A stretch of 64,000 nt of DNA from G963422445 sp963422445 (GCA_963422445.2 OY729512.2:4278001-4342000); one strand, 5' to 3'. Positions 18,702 to 28,069 are shown, counted from the first letter of the stretch. The notes: a model not told the origin generated them from the sequence alone. Translations and numbers: made by a program.

Positions 18702-19526
18702 GAAAGCGTATACCGCGTTAGTATCGATTACGGCAAGCTTCGGCATCTCCTCGTGGTGAACCGGCAGGCTGCGGCGCGGCAGGCCGACCTCAACGGCAAT
18801 TTCGACATGTTGCGCGACGTCATCGCCGATGGTGGAGCGAAGACCCGGATCAATGTCAGCTTTCCTCTCGAAAGGTTGGCCGAACGGGATAATTTCCTGT
18901 CTCTGCTGTATTATTTCGGGCTGTTGAGCATCCGCGGCACCGATGACGATCTGACTGAACTCGGCATTCCCAACGAGACGATCCGGCACCTGATGTACGG
19001 CTTTCTGCGTGATGCCTGGCAGGATGCCGATATGTTTTCCATCGAACACCACACCTTCATCCCGCTCGTGGGTGACATGGCCCGTCACGGCGACTGGCGA
19101 CCGGCCCTGGATTATCTGTCGGAGGCTTTTGCCCGGCAGACCGGGATCCGCGACTTCATGTCCGGTGAGAAGGTCGTGCAGGCGTTTTTCATGGCGTATT
19201 TTGGTCTGTCGGAACGCTTTCTGGTTCATTCCGAGGCCGAGTTGAACAAGGGCTACGGGGACCTGTATCTGGAACCATACACAGTCCGCTACCCGAGGAC
19301 CGTCTTCGGATACGTGATCGAGTTGAAATATCTGAAACGGAGCGAGACCGGGGATCAGACCGGGCCGGTGGCGGCGGCACTGGCAGAAGCGCAACGGCAA
19401 CTGCGGGGGTATCTTGCCGATGATACCTTGCGGCGGCGCCACCCGGCGATCCAGCATATCGGTCTGGCGGTGGTGTTCCGGGGCTGGGAGATGGCGGCCT
19501 GCGAGGCGGTCACCGCGGAGAGTTGA
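18702..19526 (+). pseudogene. PD-(D/E)XK nuclease-like C-terminal half of an AAA-ATPase-like protein
   Basis: The frame is open from 18702 to 19526 (274 residues). The nuclease-like core is near the end: GYGDLYLEPYT then VFGYVIELKYLKR, a D...ExK arrangement, followed by LAEAQRQLRGYL. Preceding helices (RLAERDNFLSLLYYFGLLS) fit the middle of AAA-ATPase_like/PDDEXK_9 proteins, which have an ATPase domain of about 250 residues in front; that domain is missing here. A GTG at 18753 could serve as a start but gives a headless protein. It stops 35 bases before the IS5 element. Confidence 0.6.
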
Positions 19527-19730
19527 CCACCGGCGGGCAAAGCAGGCGATCGCAGTCCGATAGGGATTGTCTGAACAAGTCGATTTTTCCGGGTATACAG
19601 GTGGCGTGGCCCGTGGGTGAAACGCCAGAGCCCATCGGGGACGTGTTGTCGCGCCAGGAAATGGGGATTTTGACGCCCGAGCCGACCGTCCCCGCCGCCT
19701 TGCGGCGGTTGCGGACGGACTCCCCCCACG

Positions 19731-20680
19731 TCAGGCGGTGGCGTCGCGCCCCGCGATGAGCAGATTGGTGAACCCGAGCAGCACGGCGATACGTTGCGTG
19801 GTCTTCGCCAGCCCCCGATAGCGCACCTTCGCGTAGCCGAAGTGGCGCTTCACATACAGGAACGGATGTTCCACCTTGGCCCGAACCGACGCCTTGCGCC
19901 TCTCCGCCGCCGCCTCCGGGCCCGCCTTGTCCAGCCCCCGGCGCTTGCCGGGCTTCATCGCCACCTCCCAGTCCACGTCCGTGTCCCGGTTCTCCGCGCG
20001 CTTGTCCACCCCCTGATAGCCCGCGTCACCCCACACCTGCTCCTCGCCCCCGTGCAACAGCGCGTGCGCCGTCGCCACATCCGAGACGTTTGCCGGCGTC
20101 GTCTCCACGCTGTGCGTCAAGCCCGACTGCGCGTCCACCCCGATGTGCGCCTTCATCCCGAAATGCCACTGATTGCCCTTCTTCGTCTGATGCATCTCCG
20201 GGTCCCGCTCGCCCTTGCGGTTCTTCGTCGACGACGGCGCGGCAATGAGACTCGCGTCCACGATCGTCCCCTTGCTCAAGCGGTGTCCGAGAGAGGCCAG
20301 ATGTGCGTTGATCTCCTCGAACAGCGTCTCGCCCAGACCATGCGTCTCCAGCAAGTGGCGGAAATGCAGAACCGTCGTCTCGTCAGGCATCGCACCCGAG
20401 AGGCGCAACCCCACAAACCGCCGTACCGACTCCACCGCGTAAAGCAGGTCCTCCATCCCAGGGTCGCTCAGATTGTAGAACAGCTGCACGCAGTGCACCC
20501 GCAGCATCACGCTCAGCGGATAAGGCCGCCGACCGCGCCCGGCCTTCGGGTAGAATGGCTGGAGGCGCGCCTCCAGCCGCTCCCAGGGAACCAGCCCTCC
20601 ATCGTCTCGAGAAAGACCTCGCGCCGCGTCCGACGCTTCTTCAGGTCGTGCTCCAGCTCCGCAAACGTCGCTTGCTCCAA
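19731..20680 (-). pseudogene. IS5-family transposase, frameshifted near its N-terminus
   Basis: The long frame reads LVPWERLEARLQPFYPK, LFYNLSDPGMEDLLY, KGTIVDASLIAAPSSTKN, HFGMKAHIGVDA, VWGDAGYQGV and VEHPFLYVKRHFGY, the IS5-group DDE order. The natural N-terminus (TTG 20680, EQATFAELEHDLKKRRTRRE) is in another frame and joins only through a one-base shift near 20600. The shift may be a mutation; programmed frameshifting is known in other IS5 subgroups but no clear slippery run is seen here. Confidence 0.85.
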
Positions 20681-20749
20681 GGCTCGCACTCCACTCCGTC
20701 ACCAATAAAATAATGGGAATTATATAGCTGACTATGCGCGGGCCATCAT

Positions 20750-21933
20750 CTAGTGTCCTGATTCCAAAGTTCGTACCGTTATGATGTTGCGGCTGCAGCG
20801 GTTTCGAGGGTCCTGAGGCAGAAGCGCTTGATGGACGCCAGGATTTCATCGGCTGTCTTGTGCCAGCGGAAGGGCTTGGGGTCCTCGTTGACGGTGTCGA
20901 TGTACCCGGTGATCGCCTGCTCCAGCTCGACGGTCGATCGGTGAACCCCGCGCCGGATCTGCTTCTCTGTCAGATCGGCGAAGAAGCGCTCGACTTGGTT
21001 GAGCCACGAGGCAGAGGTCGGGGTGAAGTGAACATGCCAGCGCGGTCGCCGGGCGAACCAGTCGCGGATCGTCTTCGTCTTGTGGGTCGAGTAGTTGTCC
21101 ATGACGATGTGGATCTCGAGGTCGGGCGGCACGTTGGCCTCGACGTGATCCAGGAACTTGCGGAACTCCACGCTGCGGTGGCGCCGATAGCACTGTCCGA
21201 TGACCTTGCCTGTGGCGACGTCAAGGGCTGCGAAGAGCGAGGTCGTGCCGTTGCGCTTGTAATCGTGAGTGCGCCGCTCGACCTGCCCCGGGCGCAGCGG
21301 CAGCAGCGGCTGGGTGCGATCGAGGGCCTGAACCTGCGATTTCTCGTCCACGCAGAGGACCATGGCATGCTGCGGCGGGTCCACGTAGAGCCCCACGATG
21401 TCGCGCGTCTTGTCCACGAAGTAGGGGTCTGCCGAGAGCTTGAAGGTCTCGCTCCTGTGCGGCTGAAGGGAAAAGGCTCGCCAGATGCGATTGACCGTCG
21501 ACGGCGCATACCCCGTCGCCTGCGCCATCGAGCGCGTGCTCCATTGGGTCGCGTCACGAGGCTTCTCCTCAAGCGTCTTGCGCACCACCTCGGCCACGGC
21601 GTCGTCATCGATGCGCCGGGGACGGCCGGAGCGCGGCTCGTCGTCAAGCCCGTCAAGACGATGCTCTGCGAAGCGATTGCGCCACTTCCTGGCGGTCTGG
21701 CTGGTCACGCCCAGCACGCTCCCAATCTGCACATTGGTAAGCCCTTCGGCCGCCAGCAGCACGATGTGCGCCCGATCGGACAGGCCTCGCCAGACTTTGC
21801 GCCCGCGCGCCAGCCGCTCAAGCTCGTTGCGCTCGTCCGCGCTCAGCTTGATCTCCACCGAAAGTCGCATCACCATGCCCCCCGAATCGACACCACCCCC
21901 TTAACAATACGAACTTTGCGTACAGGACACTAG
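20750..21933 (-). mobile_element. IS630-family element B, copy 1
   Basis: Bounded by CTAG on both sides, with inverted repeats reading CTAGTGTCCTG...CAAAGTTCGTA. The empty site (single CTAG at 54949-54952) is seen in IS1595 copy B. The two copies inside this IS1595 face opposite ways. Confidence 0.92.
20779..21876 (-). CDS. IS630-family transposase (element B, copy 1)
   Basis: 365 residues. The N-terminal region has TNVQIGSVLGVTSQTARKW (helix-turn-helix) and DGLDDEPRSGRPRRID. The DDE core follows: CVDEKSQVQALDRTQP, HIVMDNYSTHKTKTI, HVHFTPTSASWLNQVERFF. It looks intact and active and is apparently identical to copy 2; copies 3 and 4 have V instead of F in the HVHFTP segment. Confidence 0.92.
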   Translation of the reverse strand: MVMRLSVEIKLSADERNELERLARGRKVWRGLSDRAHIVLLAAEGLTNVQIGSVLGVTSQTARKWRNRFAEHRLDGLDDEPRSGRPRRIDDDAVAEVVRKTLEEKPRDATQWSTRSMAQATGYAPSTVNRIWRAFSLQPHRSETFKLSADPYFVDKTRDIVGLYVDPPQHAMVLCVDEKSQVQALDRTQPLLPLRPGQVERRTHDYKRNGTTSLFAALDVATGKVIGQCYRRHRSVEFRKFLDHVEANVPPDLEIHIVMDNYSTHKTKTIRDWFARRPRWHVHFTPTSASWLNQVERFFADLTEKQIRRGVHRSTVELEQAITGYIDTVNEDPKPFRWHKTADEILASIKRFCLRTLETAAAATS

Positions 21934-22085
21934 GCGGTCGTCTCGGCCTCGCCTTCAGGCTTCAACCGAAATAGCGCCTGAGCGATTTCTTCGGGGGTCG
22001 CGTCGACAGGCGGGAGGGTGACGTTGGACGAGGGTTTGTCGGCCTCTTTGGACCCGTGAGGGCTGTGGGGCAGCTTTTCAGGCAT
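21930..22085 (-). CDS. 51-residue passenger protein of the IS1595 element (copy A)
   Basis: Starts at ATG 22085 with GGTGAG three bases ahead. Reads MPEKLPHSPHGSKEAD, Ser/Pro-rich, then TPEEIAQALFRLKPEGEAE, a short amphipathic helix, and ends TTA. The stop TAG is part of the CTAG into which IS630-B copy 1 jumped; since CTAG was duplicated the stop survived. An identical copy is at 54949-55104. It is divergent from the GIY-YIG gene, with about 200 bases between them. Function unknown; a small regulator or antitoxin-like role would be a guess. Confidence 0.6.
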   Translation of the reverse strand: MPEKLPHSPHGSKEADKPSSNVTLPPVDATPEEIAQALFRLKPEGEAETTA

Positions 22086-22209
22086 GTCTCACCATGGGCG
22101 GTAGACGCATTCTTGTCGGACCGCATGATTTTGTATATATTGCAGAATGCTACGGAGATTCGTAGCGGCCCCAGAAATGACGAAGGCCGGGTGCCAGCCC
22201 AGCCTTCGA

Positions 22210-22239
22210 CCTTGTTGGGGTCTGCCTTGTTGGGGTCTG
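22210..22239. repeat. 15-base tandem repeat, two units
   Basis: CCTTGTTGGGGTCTG occurs twice head to tail in the divergent region between the 51-residue protein and the GIY-YIG gene; the same pair is at 55229-55258 in copy B. It could be a protein site or replication slippage. Confidence 0.6.
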
Positions 22240-22596
22240 GTGAAGCACTGGAGGGTGCACCGGATAGATTTGTGTGAGAGCGCTGTGATCGTACCGTCTC
22301 CCGCGAATCTGTCAAGCGTTCGCCCTCCGCCAATTGAGCGGAGGCTCAAATGTATTGGCGATGAGTGGTGCCCGTTCGGCGGGCTCGACTTGGCCAAAGT
22401 AACCGAACATGGAGTCTACATCGTCTGGCATGGAGGCACCGCCCCTCACACCGCTTACGTCGGGCAAGGTGACGTGGCAGACCGCATTGCAGATCACCGC
22501 AATGACCCGACGATCACAAGGCATGCTCAAAAGGGCGCCCTTTACGTCACGTGGGCATCTGTACCTGTTGCTCAGCGCGACGGGATCGAGCGGTAT

Positions 22597-23780
22597 CTAG
22601 TGTCCTGTACGCAAAGTTCGTATTGTTAAGGGGGTGGTGTCGATTCGGGGGGCATGGTGATGCGACTTTCGGTGGAGATCAAGCTGAGCGCGGACGAGCG
22701 CAACGAGCTTGAGCGGCTGGCGCGCGGGCGCAAAGTCTGGCGAGGCCTGTCCGATCGGGCGCACATCGTGCTGCTGGCGGCCGAAGGGCTTACCAATGTG
22801 CAGATTGGGAGCGTGCTGGGCGTGACCAGCCAGACCGCCAGGAAGTGGCGCAATCGCTTCGCAGAGCATCGTCTTGACGGGCTTGACGACGAGCCGCGCT
22901 CCGGCCGTCCCCGGCGCATCGATGACGACGCCGTGGCCGAGGTGGTGCGCAAGACGCTTGAGGAGAAGCCTCGTGACGCGACCCAATGGAGCACGCGCTC
23001 GATGGCGCAGGCGACGGGGTATGCGCCGTCGACGGTCAATCGCATCTGGCGAGCCTTTTCCCTTCAGCCGCACAGGAGCGAGACCTTCAAGCTCTCGGCA
23101 GACCCCTACTTCGTGGACAAGACGCGCGACATCGTGGGGCTCTACGTGGACCCGCCGCAGCATGCCATGGTCCTCTGCGTGGACGAGAAATCGCAGGTTC
23201 AGGCCCTCGATCGCACCCAGCCGCTGCTGCCGCTGCGCCCGGGGCAGGTCGAGCGGCGCACTCACGATTACAAGCGCAACGGCACGACCTCGCTCTTCGC
23301 AGCCCTTGACGTCGCCACAGGCAAGGTCATCGGACAGTGCTATCGGCGCCACCGCAGCGTGGAGTTCCGCAAGTTCCTGGATCACGTCGAGGCCAACGTG
23401 CCGCCCGACCTCGAGATCCACATCGTCATGGACAACTACTCGACCCACAAGACGAAGACGATCCGCGACTGGTTCGCCCGGCGACCGCGCTGGCATGTTC
23501 ACTTCACCCCGACCTCTGCCTCGTGGCTCAACCAAGTCGAGCGCTTCTTCGCCGATCTGACAGAGAAGCAGATCCGGCGCGGGGTTCACCGATCGACCGT
23601 CGAGCTGGAGCAGGCGATCACCGGGTACATCGACACCGTCAACGAGGACCCCAAGCCCTTCCGCTGGCACAAGACAGCCGATGAAATCCTGGCGTCCATC
23701 AAGCGCTTCTGCCTCAGGACCCTCGAAACCGCTGCAGCCGCAACATCATAACGGTACGAACTTTGGAATCAGGACACTAG
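22597..23780 (+). mobile_element. IS630-family element B, copy 2
   Basis: CTAG on both sides; inverted repeats as in copy 1. The empty site is GGTATCTAGCCGAC at 55611-55624 in IS1595 copy B. Orientation is opposite to copy 1, so the pair brackets about 660 bases like a compound transposon. Confidence 0.92.
22654..23751 (+). CDS. IS630-family transposase (element B, copy 2)
   Basis: 365 residues, apparently the same sequence as copy 1 at 20779-21876, with the helix-turn-helix, CVDEKSQ, VMDNYSTHKTK and NQVERFF segments all present. Intact. Identity of the two copies, which lie in the same host element, points to very recent duplication or gene conversion. Confidence 0.92.
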   Translation: MVMRLSVEIKLSADERNELERLARGRKVWRGLSDRAHIVLLAAEGLTNVQIGSVLGVTSQTARKWRNRFAEHRLDGLDDEPRSGRPRRIDDDAVAEVVRKTLEEKPRDATQWSTRSMAQATGYAPSTVNRIWRAFSLQPHRSETFKLSADPYFVDKTRDIVGLYVDPPQHAMVLCVDEKSQVQALDRTQPLLPLRPGQVERRTHDYKRNGTTSLFAALDVATGKVIGQCYRRHRSVEFRKFLDHVEANVPPDLEIHIVMDNYSTHKTKTIRDWFARRPRWHVHFTPTSASWLNQVERFFADLTEKQIRRGVHRSTVELEQAITGYIDTVNEDPKPFRWHKTADEILASIKRFCLRTLETAAAATS

Positions 23781-24002
23781 CCGACAAACATTCTCCCCTT
23801 GAGGGAGACTGGCATCCTGAGGTGGCGCCTCTGGCTGTAAACAGCCCGTGGAAGTAACTGACCGGGTTCCTGCTGCAAGCGAATCCACAGCTTCAACGAG
23901 CTGCATCAAGCGGTAGTATGTCCAAGGCGGCTCCGCTCCTGAGCGGAGCCGTTCCTGCGCCCAAGCCTTCGCGGTCTCAAGCGCCCATTCCGGTGCACCC
24001 AT
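23781..24002 (-). CDS. Possible small passenger ORF of IS1595 copy A (3' end altered)
   Basis: From ATG 24002 the frame reads MGAPEWALETAKAWAQERLR then PPWTYYRLMQLVEAVDSLAAG, a composition that looks coding and helical. Its end overlaps the GIY-YIG 3' end on the other strand and runs into the IS630-B copy 2 end. The matching frame in copy B is 55566-55841. No family recognised. Confidence 0.35.
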
Positions 24003-24026
24003 CCTCTTGCCCGCTGTATCCGCAGC

Positions 24027-24977
24027 CTAGCCGGCTACCAGTTCCCGATACATTAGCCGTTTCCCGACCATCCGGGCAACGGTCTCGGCCATCATGGCGT
24101 CCGTATCACGCGATCTCATGTTGTGCCGGGTCGCGAACTCATTGACATAGCGGTGCAGATGCTTGGGCGAAATGTGGTGGAAAGTCCCGTGATATCCCCG
24201 CTTCAAGGTGGCCCAGAAGCTCTCGATCCCGTTAGTGTGCGCCTGATCCCGGACATACTCGCTGACGGAGTGATTGACGGTCTCGTGATCGAAGTTCATG
24301 CCCTTGTAGCCGGCCGCCTGATCCGTATAGACCTTGGCTCCCTCGCCCGCCCGCGAAGCGACGAAACCCTGTAGCGAAGCGGCGTCGGTACCTTCGACAA
24401 TCGCGGCACTGATGGTGTTCGTGGCGCGATCCCGAACACCAGCAACGGTGGTCTTGCCCACGGCGCCGCGTCCGGCCCGCAACTTCTTGTTTCCGTGCTT
24501 GTTCTTCTCCTTGCCACCGACATGGGTCTCATCGACCTCGACCGGACCAGCCATGCCGCCATGCCCCTCGGTCCACGCCTCGCGCAACCGCTGGGCCATG
24601 AAGTAGGCCGACTTCTGCGTGATCTTCAGGTCGCGATGCAGCCGCATGGACGATACGCCCTTGAGCGACACTGACCACAGGTAGATTGCGATGGCCCATT
24701 TCTGGAGGCCGATCTTCGAGCGGTCCATCACAGTGCCAGTCTTGACGCTGAAATTGCGCCGGCATTCACCGCACCAGTAGGGCAGAGGCTTGCGGGAAGG
24801 AACGGGCCGCACTTTCTCGGTGCCGCCGCACATCGGACAATGAGAGGGCTTACCAGCCGCGCCCCAGCGCTGTTCCTCGAACCACCGTTCGGCGGTGGCG
24901 TCATCGGGAAACCGCCCGAACAGCTCTATCAGGATGATCCCCTCGCGATGGCTCTTTCCGGGTGCTTTCTGTGCCAT
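24027..24977 (-). CDS. IS1595-family transposase (copy A)
   Basis: 316 residues. The N-terminal zinc ribbon has CPMCGG and WCGECRRNF; then the ISXO2-type DDE domain: VEVDETHVGGKEKNK, VYTDQAAGYKGM, and HTNGIESFWATLKRGYHG with the late acidic residue. This order is diagnostic of IS1595. Intact here, whereas copy B has lost its last residues. It moves the element with its passenger genes, leaving the 8-base duplications seen. Confidence 0.92.
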   Translation of the reverse strand: MAQKAPGKSHREGIILIELFGRFPDDATAERWFEEQRWGAAGKPSHCPMCGGTEKVRPVPSRKPLPYWCGECRRNFSVKTGTVMDRSKIGLQKWAIAIYLWSVSLKGVSSMRLHRDLKITQKSAYFMAQRLREAWTEGHGGMAGPVEVDETHVGGKEKNKHGNKKLRAGRGAVGKTTVAGVRDRATNTISAAIVEGTDAASLQGFVASRAGEGAKVYTDQAAGYKGMNFDHETVNHSVSEYVRDQAHTNGIESFWATLKRGYHGTFHHISPKHLHRYVNEFATRHNMRSRDTDAMMAETVARMVGKRLMYRELVAG

Positions 24978-25102
24978 GTCCTATCCACTCTGACATTGAT
25001 TTGGGGATGGACGGCTGCATATTCAAGTATATAATCCCCAAAATAATGGTGCCAAAACCAACTTGTTCAGACAATCCCTAAGGGCCCAGCTGTTTGAGCT
25101 CT

Positions 25103-26601
25103 GGAGCTTCTTGCAAAATTGCCGGCCCGACCGGTTTTTTGCCTTCTCGAGGCTGATTTTGTTGTCGAGGGCCTGGGTTTCGGGGCACCCCGTGGTCTGT
25201 TGTGTTTCCACAACAACAAGATACCGAGGAGGTGACCTCGATGATCCTTGGCTCGACCCTATCCGATCTCTGGCGCCGATTTCAAGGGGACCTTTTCCCT
25301 GCGTTGGCCGAGGCGGTCGGTCCTCTCCTGGAGACGCACAAGCGCTTCGTGACAGCTCTCGATCTCGTCAAGGTGGAGGGCTTCGTCGATGAGGTGTGGA
25401 CCGGTCCGGGTCGGCCCCGGGAGGATCGCCGGGCGCTGGCCCGTGGCGTCATCGCCAAGGCGGTATGGGGTCTGCCGACGACCCGCCACCTGATCGACAG
25501 GCTCAAGGTGGACCCGACGTTGCGCCGGCTGTGCGGCTGGTCGCGTGTCGCGGAGATCCCGAGTGAAGCGACGTTTTCGCGGGCGTTTGCCGAATTTTCG
25601 CAGTCCCGTCTTCCGGAGAGGATGCACGCGGCTCTGGTTGCAGAGACACTGGGCGACGCGCTCATCGGCCACGTGTCGAGGGCCTCGACGGCCATCGAGG
25701 CCCGGGAGACGCCGGCCCCGACGCCGAAGGCCAGGACGCCGAACCGCAAGCGCGGCCGGCCCCGCAAGGGCGAGGAGAGGACGAAGGAGCCTGGGCGTCT
25801 CGAACGGCAAGCGAACGGGATGGATCTCGATGAGAGGCTCGACGCGCTGCCGAAGGTCTGCGATCACGGGGCAAAGAAGAATGCCAAGGGGGTCATGGAG
25901 GCCTGGTGCGGTTACAAGCTGCCTATCGACACAGCAGACTGCGGGGTGCCGCTGAGGACCGTTCTCACCGCGGCATCCGTCCATGACAGCCCGGTCGCGA
26001 TCCCGCTGGCGATGATGACCGCCGGGCGTGTGACCAATCTCTACGATCTCATGGACGCGGCCTATGATGCCAGGGAGATCTACCAGATGAGCGAACGGCT
26101 TGGCCATGTGCCGATCATCGATGTCAATCCGCGCCGGGACAAGGACCTCAAGGAGGAGCGAGACCGGGAGGCCCGGGCCCGGCGTGCAATAGGCCATGTC
26201 GATCCCGAGACCGTGCGGGTCCGGATCCGGTCCGGTGTCGAGAGGACCAACGCCCGCCTCAAGGATGAGTTTGGCGGGCGCCATGTCCGCGTCCGTGGAT
26301 ATTCCAAGGTCGCCTGCCATCTCATGTTCGGCATCCTGGCCCTGGCGGCTGACCAGTTGATACGTCTCGCCGCCCCATAGCGCGGCTCCGACAACGCATA
26401 CCGACCCTTCGCGGCCATCTCGAAGAGAGGGGCCCGGAGAGGCGTGTCCCGATGTCCGCAAAGGTCCCTGTTCGGTCTCATCATCTCTGATGAGACACCG
26501 CGAATCCATGGATTCCGACCTCCAGGTGCAGAGGTGACCGGAAGCAACCGACCGATCCGGGCTCACCGGACCCTGGGGGCAGGAATTTTGCAAGAGGCTC
26601 G
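25103..26601 (+). mobile_element. DDE-type IS (IS4/IS5 superfamily), intact copy
   Basis: Inverted repeats GGAGCTTCTTGCAAAATTGC at the left and, reversed, CGAGCCTCTTGCAAAATTCC at the right. It starts 22 bases after the IS5 element ends. The degraded sister copy is at 7331-8751. Confidence 0.8.
25241..26380 (+). CDS. DDE transposase, IS4/IS5 superfamily
   Basis: 379 residues from ATG 25241, which has GAGGAGGTG just upstream; an earlier in-frame start at 25202 is less likely. It has LRRLCGW, EATFSRAFAEF, a basic linker (NRKRGRPRKG), then DTADCGVPLRTVLTAASVHD, NLYDLMDAAYDA and GVERTNARLKDEFGGRHVR, a DDE_Tnp_1 arrangement. The exact IS family was not recognised. Appears functional. Confidence 0.85.
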   Translation: MILGSTLSDLWRRFQGDLFPALAEAVGPLLETHKRFVTALDLVKVEGFVDEVWTGPGRPREDRRALARGVIAKAVWGLPTTRHLIDRLKVDPTLRRLCGWSRVAEIPSEATFSRAFAEFSQSRLPERMHAALVAETLGDALIGHVSRASTAIEARETPAPTPKARTPNRKRGRPRKGEERTKEPGRLERQANGMDLDERLDALPKVCDHGAKKNAKGVMEAWCGYKLPIDTADCGVPLRTVLTAASVHDSPVAIPLAMMTAGRVTNLYDLMDAAYDAREIYQMSERLGHVPIIDVNPRRDKDLKEERDREARARRAIGHVDPETVRVRIRSGVERTNARLKDEFGGRHVRVRGYSKVACHLMFGILALAADQLIRLAAP

Positions 26602-27106
26602 CTGAACAAAAAATCCTCTGACCTTTTGATCGATTATTCGGCATAAACCAGACATCAGATCAGGTTTCCCTGTTTGGGAAATTCGTAAACCCTTTTGGCA
26701 ATATCGTCTGGAAATGGGCGAGTAAAAACCTGTTCACAGAAATCATTTACGTTCCTTTAACGCACTACGTCATTACACGAAGTGCGTCAGTTATGTATTT
26801 TTCATCTTTCGTGAGACGGCATTTTCGAATAGTCCGACCGTCCTCCGGAATTCGGAACGATGTCCTCTCGCCGGCTCCCATCCATGGCGTTACGATTGCA
26901 TGCAACGATAAGAAATTCAGGATGGCTTCAGCACCCAATACGGGGCAGCCGCGTCCCGCGGCGACCCCGGTCGGCCAGGACATGGTCCCTCAGCACATCG
27001 CGGTAGACAGGCGGACACCGGCTGGGCGATCGCCAGGTCGCCGACTTCGCAATATAACATGCACGCGTGCGGAGGAGAGTGCCGGGCGAATCTCCCGTCG
27101 GCCAAT
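26602..27106. other. Intergenic region, no gene recognised
   Basis: AT-richer than its surroundings to about 26810. An imperfect hairpin at 26760-26787 has arms ACGCACT/AGTGCGT with inner CGT/ACG, but no T-run follows on either strand. Open frames here are short and featureless. It could hold the 3' untranslated end of the NHL operon. Confidence 0.5.
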
Positions 27107-28069
27107 TCAGATCATGCGCTCGAGCTTCTGCAATGTCCGCAAATAATCGGGCCGCGGTTCGTCACCGCGCATGTTCCCCCAGTTCGTGTAGGAGACCTCG
27201 CCCACATAGATGTCACCGCGCGAGTCAACCGCGAGACCATGCGGCGCCCAGAATTTGCCGGCTTCCGGCCCCGCCCCCTCTTCACCGCCAAGCCGCGCGA
27301 TCAGCTCTCCCTCGTTGCTGACAATGCTAAGCCGAGGTCCCAGATTGGGATAAGCCTGGTTCACTGCCATGCCGGGCCCGAGCTCGCCCACGAAACAATG
27401 CGGGCATTTCCCTCTCGGCATGTACAGGCCGCAGGGCCGGTGCAGGTTGTTCCACTGCGCCTCGTACCGGCCTTCCGTATCGAACACCTGAACACGGTGG
27501 TTCTCCCGGTCCGCGACATAGATCCAGCCGTCGTCATCGGCCACGATGTTGTGTACGAGGTTGAACTGGCCCGGTTCCGTGCCGGATTCGCCGAATGTCT
27601 TCACCAGCTTGCCGTCCGGCGAATACTTGTGAACACAGGCATTCCCGTATCCATCCGACACGAAAATGTGATTGTCGGGACAGAGCGCGGTATGGGTGCA
27701 GCGATGAAACGGTTCACCGCTCATGAACGGCGCCGGCGTTCCCGGAACGCCGATTTCCAGCAACAGCTTGCCGTCCGTCGTCATCTTCCGGACCGTGTGG
27801 TCGCCGTCGTCGGTGCAGTAGAGCGAATCGTCAGGCCCGACATGCAACCCGTGTGCGCGATGAAACACCCCCTCACCCCACGATCTCAGAAAATTGCCTT
27901 CCCGGTCGAACACCATCATCGGGTGTTCGCCACGATTGAACACATAGACATTGTCCTTGCTGTCAACGGCAACAGCTGCAACATCCATGAACGTCCAGCC
28001 ATCGGGCAGCGTGGCCCAGTCCTCGACGACCCGATAGCGATAATCGCCGCTTCCCAGAATGACCGACAT
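27107..28069 (-). CDS. NHL-repeat beta-propeller protein
   Basis: 320 residues with repeated NHL blades: AVDSKDNVYVFNRGEHPMM, GLHVGPDDSLYCTDDGDHT, FVSDGYGNACVHKYSPDG, IVADDDGWIYVADRENHRVQ and GLAVDSRGDIYVGEVS. Such six-bladed propellers occur in peptidyl-alpha-hydroxyglycine amidating lyase-like proteins and other hydrolases or sensors. No signal peptide is evident. Last gene on the minus strand after the dipeptide transporter, 197 bases beyond dppF, so possibly co-transcribed. A role tied to peptide or amide use is inferred from context only. Confidence 0.8.
   Translation of the reverse strand: MSVILGSGDYRYRVVEDWATLPDGWTFMDVAAVAVDSKDNVYVFNRGEHPMMVFDREGNFLRSWGEGVFHRAHGLHVGPDDSLYCTDDGDHTVRKMTTDGKLLLEIGVPGTPAPFMSGEPFHRCTHTALCPDNHIFVSDGYGNACVHKYSPDGKLVKTFGESGTEPGQFNLVHNIVADDDGWIYVADRENHRVQVFDTEGRYEAQWNNLHRPCGLYMPRGKCPHCFVGELGPGMAVNQAYPNLGPRLSIVSNEGELIARLGGEEGAGPEAGKFWAPHGLAVDSRGDIYVGEVSYTNWGNMRGDEPRPDYLRTLQKLERMI

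Larger units (their letters stand above)
22285..23857 (+). pseudogene. GIY-YIG domain gene interrupted by IS630-B copy 2
   Basis: The first part (22285-22600) reads GVYIVWHGGTAP, AYVGQGDVADRIADHRND and RDGIERYL, then runs into IS630-B at the CTAG at 22597. The last 25 codons resume at 23781 after the insertion. The intact version is at 55304-55696. The uninterrupted copy shows exactly what was lost. Confidence 0.8.
20715..25039. mobile_element. IS1595-family element, copy A, with passenger genes and two IS630-B insertions
   Basis: Terminal inverted repeats GGGAATTATATAGCTGACTA at 20715 and, reversed, GGGGATTATATACTTGAATA ending at 25039. The AAAATAAT duplication (20707-20714, 25040-25047) proves insertion. 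Contents: a 51-residue protein, an interrupted GIY-YIG gene, a possible small ORF and the transposase. Copy B at 54914-58102 lacks the IS630-B insertions. Confidence 0.9.
19561..25080 (-). mobile_element. IS5-family element carrying a nested IS1595-family element
   Basis: The outer ends share the inverted repeat TAGGGATTGTCTGAACAAGT (left at 19561, right ending at 25080). The IS1595 element sits inside at 20715-25039, just upstream of the transposase start, with an exact 8-base duplication AAAATAAT on both sides. Removing it rejoins a compact IS5 of about 1.2 kb. Confidence 0.85.

Noticed and set aside
26760..26787. Hairpin with ACGCACT/AGTGCGT arms as terminator
   Set aside because: The stem is imperfect and no U-tract follows on either strand; mentioned only in the intergenic entry.
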